From positions 1 through 15,028 of the forward strand of contig JBAXXY010000058.1 of NCBI GenBank assembly GCA_037127655.1: 15,028 nt of DNA, in the 5' to 3' direction. The position numbers and the translations under genes are program-made. Shown here one piece after another: positions 7,047 to 14,300 of the stretch. This DNA comes from GWF2-38-69 sp037127655 (GTDB taxonomy: Bacteria; Verrucomicrobiota; Lentisphaeria; Victivallales; GWF2-38-69). Below the pieces are notes generated by a model, which searched no databases, was not told the DNA's origin, and saw nothing but the letters and a program-made list of their open reading frames with translations. Each line of letters begins with the position of its first letter. Position 1 is the first letter of the stretch.

Positions 7047-7586
7047 TTACACTCCCTTGAAGTAATCGTTTTCATCGAAACTTTCGACATAGGAATTGAT
7101 CTCACTGATGGCCTCTGAGATTTTATGAGGCGCATCTTTTATTTCAATCCTATGACCTGGGCATCCAAGTCTGGCGCAGGCTACAATGCGGTTTTTACCG
7201 GGCAAGTTCATCTGAACAGCCTTTTCGCATTTGCATCCATCTTCTTTGCATCTGTCTTTGACGAGCAAGCTTACTGAACAAACAGGGCAGCATATATCAA
7301 AGGAATCAAGCGATTCGGAGTGCTTCGGTATAAAACTATAAAGTTTTGAGTGGCTTCCCCAGAAAGCATCCAGGAAGAGAAATCCGCCTGAAAAACCATC
7401 GCTGATTTTAAACTTAATTGTGTTGGCACCATGTATCTGAATCGATGTGCTCATCAAGCTATGGCCATTTGGGCAAAATAAATTTTCGACGACCAGGAAG
7501 GTATCGCTTCCTTTTTTAATGAGTTTAATTCCTCTTGGAATGGAATCGAAGAATTGCTTTGGAATTTCTTGTCGGACTATATCCAT
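7047..7586 (-). CDS. Uncharacterised cysteine-rich protein inside the oxidoreductase operon
   Basis: I do not recognise this 179-residue protein. It has nine cysteines in four groups: CPNGH at 38-42, CCPVC at 99-103, CKEDGCKC at 113-120 and CARLGCPGH at 137-145. The spacing suggests one or two zinc ribbons, or less likely an iron-sulfur site. The two Cys/His groups resemble each other (CPNGH and CPGH). There is no signal peptide or membrane segment, so it is probably cytoplasmic. The segment between residues 45 and 98 is rich in aromatic and beta-forming residues. It has a good ribosome site (AAGGAGTT) before ATG 7586 and ends four bases before the ferredoxin gene, so it is surely translated with the operon. 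Position between buk and the oxidoreductase genes suggests an assembly factor, electron-transfer accessory or regulator for that enzyme, but this is inference from location only. Confidence 0.85.
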   Translation of the reverse strand: MDIVRQEIPKQFFDSIPRGIKLIKKGSDTFLVVENLFCPNGHSLMSTSIQIHGANTIKFKISDGFSGGFLFLDAFWGSHSKLYSFIPKHSESLDSFDICCPVCSVSLLVKDRCKEDGCKCEKAVQMNLPGKNRIVACARLGCPGHRIEIKDAPHKISEAISEINSYVESFDENDYFKGV

Positions 7587-7629
7587 TGCTTAACTCCTTT
7601 TCTTAGTGTTTAAAATTTATGAATCAATA

Positions 7630-8703
7630 TTATTTATATTCGTGAAGAGGCGCTTTACCGTTTACAGAGAGCATAGAACCGCTGAAAAGCGCTTCCATTT
7701 CATCCTCGCCTGGGAACACCATCACTTTGGTAATGAATTCTACTTTGGCTTTGATGTAATTAGTTATATAAGGCTCAAAGGCTAAGCCGCCGGTGATAAC
7801 GATGGCGTTAACTTTTCCGTTTAGGACTGCTGACATAGCGCCGATTTCTTTCGCGACCTGATAGAGCATGGCATCGAGCACGAGTTTGTATTGGACATTG
7901 CCAGATTTGGCGGCTTTAACAACTTCTCTAATATCCGATGTTCCGAGATGAGCAAATATCCCGCCTTTGCCGTGAATTTTCTTGAGCATCACAGCCTTAT
8001 CGTATTTTCCTGAGTAGCACATATTAACAATGTCTTCAGAAGTGACTGTTCCGCTTCTTTCCGGCGACATCGGGCCTTCGCCGTAAACACCATTATTTAC
8101 ATCAATAACTTTACCATTTTTGTGCGCTCCAACAGTAGTTCCGCCGCCCATATGAGCCACAATAAAGTTGGCATTTTCATATTCCAATCCGAGAGCTTGA
8201 GCAGCTTTTCTGGCAGTTGCTTTCTGATTTAAGGCATGAAAAACCGGAGTCCTTTGAATTTCAGGAAAACCTGTAATCCTTGCCACATCTTCAAGCTCAT
8301 CAACTACTATCGGGTCAACTATATAAGCTTTGACTCCCGTTCTCTTGGCTATATCGTAGGCTATTATGGCGCCGAGATTGCTTGCATGCTCCCCTCTTGC
8401 GGCGATTCTGAGGTCTTCAATCATTTTATCATTTACTATCCATGTTCCGCTTTGGATGGGTTTGAGAAAACCGCCCCTGCCGACAATAAAAGCAAAATCT
8501 TTTTCGGCGATATTGTTATCAGCAAGAAATTTCTGCAAAGCATCTGACCTCAAATTCTGCTGATCTGCGACTCTGGAAAACTTCGCAATTTCCTGTGGAT
8601 CATGTCTTATGACTTCGCTTTTAACTATTTCACCCTTGAGGTTGAATACTGATATTTTTGTCGAAGTAGATCCGGGATTGATGACCAATACAAGATTTTT
8701 CAT
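7630..8703 (-). CDS. buk: Butyrate kinase (possibly branched-chain fatty acid kinase)
   Basis: Converts acyl-phosphate plus ADP to the free carboxylic acid plus ATP, giving substrate-level phosphorylation in the cytoplasm. The 357 residues match Buk length (acetate kinases are nearer 400). Family motifs of the acetate/butyrate kinase (ASKHA) fold: NPGSTSTK at 9-16 (phosphate-binding loop), GRGG at 75-78, HMGGGTTVGAH at 184-194, GPMSPERSG at 210-218 and VITGGLAFEP near 303-312. The start ATG at 8703 has AAAGGGA about a dozen bases upstream. It lies 16 bases after ptb. Ptb-Buk pairs act on butyryl-CoA, and in Enterococcus faecalis on branched-chain acyl-CoA in a ptb-buk-bkd operon. Here the neighbouring ferredoxin-linked oxidoreductase suggests isobutyrate, isovalerate and 2-methylbutyrate as products. 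Confidence 0.95.
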   Translation of the reverse strand: MKNLVLVINPGSTSTKISVFNLKGEIVKSEVIRHDPQEIAKFSRVADQQNLRSDALQKFLADNNIAEKDFAFIVGRGGFLKPIQSGTWIVNDKMIEDLRIAARGEHASNLGAIIAYDIAKRTGVKAYIVDPIVVDELEDVARITGFPEIQRTPVFHALNQKATARKAAQALGLEYENANFIVAHMGGGTTVGAHKNGKVIDVNNGVYGEGPMSPERSGTVTSEDIVNMCYSGKYDKAVMLKKIHGKGGIFAHLGTSDIREVVKAAKSGNVQYKLVLDAMLYQVAKEIGAMSAVLNGKVNAIVITGGLAFEPYITNYIKAKVEFITKVMVFPGEDEMEALFSGSMLSVNGKAPLHEYK

Positions 8704-8719
8704 TGTTTAAGTTTTCCCT

Positions 8720-9640
8720 TTAGCTAATTTTAGGGTCTGCCTTTGAGAGCAAACTTGCCATTACTATTGAGTTATATTTAACTTCATGTGAATCAGAACG
8801 CGATGTTACCACGATTGGGGCTCTGGCTCCGGCGATCACTCCGGCGCAGAAGTCCACTGAGAAGAAGTTAAATGTCTTGTACAGGACATTTCCCACTTCA
8901 ATGTAGGGCACGACGATGATGTCTGTGTTGCCTGCTACCGGACTCTTGATGCCCTTGTGCTCTGCGGCATTCATGGAAATAATATTGTCAAAGGCAAGCG
9001 GGCCGTCAACTATGCATCCTTTGATCTGTCCTCTGTCATTCATTTTGGAGAGGACAGCCGCATCAATTGTAGCCTGCATATTGGGAGAGACAGTTTCAAC
9101 GGCGCAAACCAGAGCCACATTGGGCGTCTTAATCCCGAGTTTATGAGCTACGGATACAGCATTCTCAATTATGGCTTTTTTCTCCATGATTGTGGGCATG
9201 ATATTAATTGCAGGGTCAGTCATGAGAATTGGGCGCTTTCTAAGGCATCCGCTGAAGATAAACATTGAGATGAAACTCAAGAGTTCGCTTTGTCTAAGTC
9301 CCCACTCTTTATTTAATACGGCTTTCAGGAAAGTCGAGGTGTGAACTAGTCCTTTCATCACCATCTGGGCTTCACCGCTGGAAACCATCTTTATGGACTT
9401 TTCGCATGCTTCGCCATCGCTTTTGGCGTCAATGATTTCAGCATTGAAATTGTAGGCATAGCTATCCATCATGGATTTGATCTTGTATTCATCCCCGATG
9501 AGGATAGGCTCGATGATCCCATTCTGGACTGCTTTTTTAACTGCCAGGAGCACATCAGTGTCTTCCGCAGTCGCCACAGTCATTCTTAACGGGCCGCCGG
9601 TTTTGGCGTAGTTAACCATTGCATTTATGCTGTCAAACAT
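8720..9640 (-). CDS. ptb: Phosphate butyryltransferase (phosphotransbutyrylase)
   Basis: Exchanges CoA for phosphate on butyryl-CoA or a branched acyl-CoA, supplying acyl-phosphate to butyrate kinase. The 306 residues fit Ptb (about 300) better than phosphate acetyltransferase (about 330 or more). Typical segments of the PTA/PTB family are ATAEDTDVLLAV near 23-34, KGLVHTSTFLKAVL at 96-109, MTDPAINIMPT at 140-150 and a C-terminal region with DFCAGVIAGARAPIVVTSRSDS (acyl-phosphate and CoA site). ATG 9640 is preceded by GAAGGGGAG at a normal distance. The gap to epmA upstream is only 42 bases and shows no convincing promoter or terminator, so it may be read through from efp-epmA. A longer-chain or acetyl substrate is not excluded by sequence. 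Confidence 0.93.
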   Translation of the reverse strand: MFDSINAMVNYAKTGGPLRMTVATAEDTDVLLAVKKAVQNGIIEPILIGDEYKIKSMMDSYAYNFNAEIIDAKSDGEACEKSIKMVSSGEAQMVMKGLVHTSTFLKAVLNKEWGLRQSELLSFISMFIFSGCLRKRPILMTDPAINIMPTIMEKKAIIENAVSVAHKLGIKTPNVALVCAVETVSPNMQATIDAAVLSKMNDRGQIKGCIVDGPLAFDNIISMNAAEHKGIKSPVAGNTDIIVVPYIEVGNVLYKTFNFFSVDFCAGVIAGARAPIVVTSRSDSHEVKYNSIVMASLLSKADPKIS

Positions 9641-9682
9641 AATTCTCCCCTTCTCAAGTTTATCGAATTTGTATCTTAAAAT

Positions 9683-10627
9683 TTATTCAAACTCAGTGAA
9701 ACTATTCACGCTTCTAATATCTGGCGCATCGGCAAAAATCATCGCCAGCCTGTCAACTCCGAGCGCGCAGCCGGCAAACTCTTTCATCCCGCTTTCGAGA
9801 GCTTCAAAGAAATCTCTGTCTTCAGGATATTCCGGCAATCCCTTTTCTTTGCGATTAGCGTGAGCTTTTGCAAAACGAAATTTTTGTTCATTATAGTTGG
9901 TAAGTTCTGAATAAGCATTAGAAATCTCAATTCCGCCTAAATAAAGTTCCCATCTTTCGGCAGTTTTGGGATTTTTAGGATTTAATTTAGAAAGCGCCGC
10001 CATTTGAGCAGGGTAGTCTTTGAGTACAACGGGGCGGTTTTTTGGGAGATTAGGTTCGACCTTTTCCACTAGAATGAGTTCAAACTCATTATCTTCTATT
10101 GCCTTGTACGGGTCAGCAGAAGCGAATTGATTAAAGGCTTCTTCTACGGTATAAACAGCCCAATCTGCACTGAAATCAATATCATTGCCTCTGAAAGGAA
10201 CTATCGCTGAACCTTTAATTTTAATGGATATATCCAATAGCATTTCTCTCAAAAAAGCCATCAAACCGTTGTAATGTTGATTTGTTTCATACCACTCGAG
10301 CATGGTGAATTCGACATTATGATTCCTGGAGATTTCTCCAGATCTGAAGCATTGGCCGATCTGAAAAATTTTCTCAAAACCTGCCGCTGAAAGCCGTTTC
10401 ATGTGAAGTTCTGGAGACGAGCGCAAAAAAAGAGCTCCTGTTTGAGGAGCATTGATATAATCCTCCGGAGCAGGAGCTTTAATTATCAGTGGAGTATCTG
10501 TTTCAATGAAGCCTTTACTGAAGAAAAAATTTCTGATTTCCCTCGTCAGACGGCTTCTGAGAATTAGATTTTCTCTAAGAGTTTCTAACCTGATTATGTC
10601 CTTAGGCTTTTTTAACTCTTTCAACAT
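9683..10627 (-). CDS. epmA: EF-P lysine lysyltransferase EpmA (GenX/PoxA)
   Basis: A lysyl-tRNA-synthetase-like enzyme without the anticodon-binding domain; it ligates (R)-beta-lysine onto the conserved lysine of elongation factor P. At 314 residues it has only the class II catalytic core: motif 2 region with FRSGEISRNHNVEFTMLEWY, SSPELHMKRL near 90-100, the GGIEISNAYSELTN block, and motif 3 GCALGVDRL at 286-294. Ala288 occupies the place where lysyl-tRNA synthetase has Gly and E. coli EpmA has Ala (its residue 298), supporting EpmA rather than a truncated synthetase. The ATG at 10627 lies within the end of efp (26-base overlap), with only a weak ribosome site, so translation is probably coupled. 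Its target EF-P is the next gene upstream. EpmB, the lysine 2,3-aminomutase that supplies beta-lysine, is not in the window. Confidence 0.93.
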   Translation of the reverse strand: MLKELKKPKDIIRLETLRENLILRSRLTREIRNFFFSKGFIETDTPLIIKAPAPEDYINAPQTGALFLRSSPELHMKRLSAAGFEKIFQIGQCFRSGEISRNHNVEFTMLEWYETNQHYNGLMAFLREMLLDISIKIKGSAIVPFRGNDIDFSADWAVYTVEEAFNQFASADPYKAIEDNEFELILVEKVEPNLPKNRPVVLKDYPAQMAALSKLNPKNPKTAERWELYLGGIEISNAYSELTNYNEQKFRFAKAHANRKEKGLPEYPEDRDFFEALESGMKEFAGCALGVDRLAMIFADAPDIRSVNSFTEFE

Positions 10628-11168
10628 ATTCGCCTGTTCTTGTGTCTATTTTGACTATGTCATCCTGGTTAATAAAGAGAGGAACTGCTATTTCATAGCC
10701 GTTATCTAGCTTGGCAGGTTTAAGAACATTCTGAGCTGTGTCGCCTCTGGCGCCGGGTTCAGTAGCAACAATTACTTTTTCAATAAAGAAAGGAAGTGTA
10801 ACTTCGACCGGTTTGCCATTGAAGAGAAGGACATTGCAAAGAGCTTCTTCCTGAAGAAAGTAGGCCTGATTTTTCAGAACATCCTTGGATATGCGCATTT
10901 CTTCATAAGTTTCGACATCGCTGAATATGTAGAATTCACCTTCTTTGTAGGAATAATACATTTCTCTTTCTTCAAGATCGGCTTTTTCGATGCCCTTATC
11001 TGAAGAACGGTAAGTTCTATCCATTGTGGAGCCTGTCAGCAAGTTTTTCATCTTGCAGCGGTACATTGCCTGACCTTTGCCTGGTTTGCAGAATTCGAAT
11101 TCTGTAATATTCCAGGGCTGACCATCAATTTCTACTTTTAATCCCTTCTTAAGTTCTGATACATCCAT
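10602..11168 (-). CDS. efp: Translation elongation factor P
   Basis: Relieves ribosomes stalled at polyproline stretches by binding between the P and E sites. The 188 residues cover the full three-domain EF-P: an N-terminal KOW-like domain, a middle OB domain (about 65-128) and a C-terminal OB domain ending in the signature region GDTAQNVLKPAKLDNGYE. The modification loop reads KPGKGQA at 28-34, with Lys31 matching E. coli Lys34, the site that EpmA beta-lysylates. ATG 11168 has an AGGAGG site seven bases upstream and a sigma70-like promoter at 11239-11211. The gene heads a run of eight same-strand genes. Confidence 0.97.
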   Translation of the reverse strand: MDVSELKKGLKVEIDGQPWNITEFEFCKPGKGQAMYRCKMKNLLTGSTMDRTYRSSDKGIEKADLEEREMYYSYKEGEFYIFSDVETYEEMRISKDVLKNQAYFLQEEALCNVLLFNGKPVEVTLPFFIEKVIVATEPGARGDTAQNVLKPAKLDNGYEIAVPLFINQDDIVKIDTRTGEYVERVKKA

Positions 11169-11210
11169 TTGGAGCCTCCTAAAAATTTTTAAATTACATA
11201 AAAGTGCCTT

Positions 11211-11239
11211 AGAATAAGTTTAAAGGCGAACATTTTCAA
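11211..11239 (-). promoter_or_regulatory. Sigma70-like promoter for efp
   Basis: On the minus strand, TTGAAA (11239-11234) and TATTCT (11216-11211) stand 17 bases apart, close to consensus. Transcription would start near 11204, giving a leader of about 35 bases that ends with the AGGAGG ribosome site of efp. It could drive the whole run down to 4344, since no terminator-like hairpin is seen between these genes. Confidence 0.65.
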
Positions 11240-11283
11240 CTAAATTTTGATTCTCTTATGTCTTAAAAGCTTACTGCTTAGGA

Positions 11284-11312
11284 TTGAAAGAACGCAATAG
11301 AAAGCTTATAAT
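11284..11312 (+). promoter_or_regulatory. Sigma70-like promoter for metH
   Basis: TTGAAA at 11284-11289 and a perfect TATAAT at 11307-11312 have a 17-base spacer. The predicted start near 11319 leaves a leader of about 39 bases, too short for a cobalamin or SAM riboswitch, so no such control is visible. A second TATAAT at 11345-11350 lies only seven bases before the ATG and has no good -35 partner. Confidence 0.65.
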
Positions 11313-11357
11313 CGAGTTCATATCAACTTCATAAATTTCTAAAATATAATCGGTGCT

Positions 11358-14300
11358 ATGACTATTATGGTTTCAAATAAAAGCGACATATTAAAAAAGC
11401 TCCTTCAGGAAAAGATTTTAATCCTTGACGGGGCCATGGGAACGATGATTCAGGGTTATAAACTTACCGAAGACGACTTCAGAGGATCACTTTTTAAGGA
11501 TGCAAAAAAACTTTTGAAGGGCAATAACGACCTTCTTTGCTTAACAAAACCTGAAATTATCGCTGAAGTCCATAGAAAATACCTTGATGCCGGCGCCGAT
11601 ATTATTGAAACAAACTCTTTCAATTCTACTGCTGTTTCAATGGCTGAATATGGTTTGAAAAGCAAAGCTTATGATATGGCGAAAGCCGCCGCCCAGATAG
11701 CCAGGAAAGTCGCAGACGAATACACCGCTAGAAATCCTGATAAACCGCGTTTTGTAGCAGGAGTCCTTGGCCCGACAAGCAAGACAGCCTCCATTTCCCC
11801 GGATGTTAATAATCCCGGATTCAGGGGAGCGTACTTTGATGATTTCGTTAAATCCTATAAAGAATGCGCAAGAGCATTAGCTGAAGGCGGAGCTGATATT
11901 TTGCTTATTGAAACTGTATTTGACACGCTTAACTGCAAAGCCGCTATTTATGCCATACTGGAACTTTTTGAAGAAGAGAAGTTCGAACTTCCGATGATGA
12001 TTTCAGCTACGATTACGGACAAGAGCGGGAGGACTCTTTCCGGTCAGACTGTAGAAGCGTTCTGGGCATCAGTCTCTCATGCTCCGCTTTTGAGCGTAGG
12101 TTTTAATTGCGCTCTTGGCGCTGAAGAGATGCATCCTCATATAAAAGCATTATCAAATATCGCAAATACATTCATAAGCTGTCATCCGAATGCAGGTTTG
12201 CCGGATGAATTTGGGTTATATCGACAGACCCCAGAAAGAATGGGGCAGATAATTAAAGGCTTTGCCGCTGAAGGAATTTTAAACATCGTAGGCGGATGCT
12301 GCGGAACCAATCCTATCCATATTAGAGAGATAGCAAAAGTCGTTGACGGAATGACTCCAAGGGTTATTCCAAAGCCCAAAGAGTGCTGCTTCCTGAGCGG
12401 CCTTGAGTATTTTGAAATTACGCCTCAGACTAACTTTGTTAATGTAGGAGAAAGGACAAATTTTTCCGGCTCTAAGAAGTTTGCAGATTTAATCAGAGCA
12501 AAGAAATACGAAGATGCTTTATCCATAGCAAGACAGCAAATAGAAAGCGGCGCGCAGATTATCGATGTGAATGTTGACGACGCGATGCTGAACTCTGAAG
12601 AAGAGATGAAAATATTTTTGAACCTGATAGCATCAGAACCTGAGATAAGCCGTGTTCCTGTGATGATAGATTCATCCAAATGGAGTGTGATAGAGTCAGG
12701 GCTGAAATGTCTTCAAGGTAAGGGCATTGTTAACTCCATAAGCCTTAAGGAAGGCGAAGAAGAGTTCATCCATCATGCTCGCATTATAAGGAAGTATGGC
12801 GCGGCTGTAATCGTGATGGCTTTTGATGAGAAAGGGCAGGCGGACACTTACGAACGCAAAGTGAGCATCTGTTCAAGAGCATACAAAATACTGGTTGAAG
12901 AAGTTGGTTTTCAGCCTAATGACATAATATTCGACCCGGCAATTCTTGCCATCTCTACAGGCATGGAGGAACACAACAATTACGCTCTTGATTTCATCAA
13001 TGCTACAACTGCGCTCAGGCAAAAGTTTCCATTCTCCGGGATTAGCGGCGGAGTGAGCAATTTGTCATTCTCCTTTAGGGGAAATAACGCCTTGAGAGAG
13101 ATGATCCATTCAGTATTCCTCTATTATGCTATTAAAGCAGGGATGACGATGGGCATAGTTAATGCCGGGCAGCTGATAAATTTCGATGATGTTCCCAAGG
13201 ATGTTTTGAAACTCATTGAGGATGTAGTTCTCAATCGGACTTCTGATGGAGCAGAAAAACTTCTGGAGAGAGCAATTTCTCTGAAAAGTGACTCTAAGGA
13301 ATCCAAACAGGATATGTCATGGAGAGAAACTTCGGTCGAAGAGAGGATTGCTCATTCCATAGTTAAAGGCATCACTGAATTCATCGATACTGACATCGAG
13401 GAAGCAAGACTTAAATACAAGAATCCTATGAGCGTTATCGAAATACCATTGATGGATGGAATGAACAAAGTCGGTGAACTTTTTGGAGCTGGCAAGATGT
13501 TTCTTCCACAGGTGATCAAGAGCGCCAGAGTGATGAAAAAGTCAGTCGGCTATCTGACACCGTTCATTGAGGAGCAGAAGCTTGGCATGACTACTGTCAA
13601 GAGTGTCGGAAAGATAGTGATGGCGACTGTCAAAGGCGATGTTCATGACATCGGCAAAAATATTGTCAATGTGGTACTCCAATGCAATAACTATGAAATC
13701 ATTGACCTTGGTGTGATGGTGCCATGTGAAAACATCATCAAGGCGGCCATCAAGGAAAAGGCTGACATCATTGGTTTGAGCGGACTGATTACTCCATCAC
13801 TTGAAGAGATGGTTAATGTCGCCAGAGAGATGGAGCATGCCGGGCTCAAAATACCGCTCTTAATAGGCGGCGCTACGACATCATCAGTTCACACGGCAGT
13901 CAAGATTTTCCCATCATACAAAAACGGCGTTGTCACTCATGTAAAGGACGCTTCGCTGGCTGTGAATGTGGTTAGCTCTCTTATGGGGAGTTCGGCTAGT
14001 CAATATACTGAGAAATTAAGAGAAACTAATAGAAATATAGCCCAGAGTTATGAGTTGGCGTCACACAAAAGAGAGTTAGTCAGTTTAGAAGGCGCCAGAG
14101 CTAAATCATTTAAGATAGACTGGAATAACTTTAAAGTTCGCAAACCATCATTTACAGGGATAAAAGTTCTGAAAGATTATCCGATTGAAAAACTCCTCAA
14201 ATACATAGACTGGACATTCTTCTTCAATGCATGGGAACTCAAAGGCAAGTATCCCCAAATTCTTGATGATAAGGAAAAAGGCGAAGAAGCTAAAAAATTA

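Noticed and set aside
7043..7135. Longer ferredoxin reading frame starting at 7135
   Set aside because: The extra 31 residues lie inside the neighbouring cysteine-rich gene and precede the normal ferredoxin start, which has its own ribosome site.
11089..11104. Perfect 16-bp palindrome CAGAATTCGAATTCTG
   Set aside because: It lies in efp coding sequence (Thr-Glu-Phe-Glu-Phe-Cys codons), has no loop or T-tract, and is explained by repeated Glu-Phe codons.
11313..11357. Cobalamin or SAM riboswitch upstream of metH
   Set aside because: The leader from the predicted start is about 39 bases and has no B12-box or kink-turn motif.
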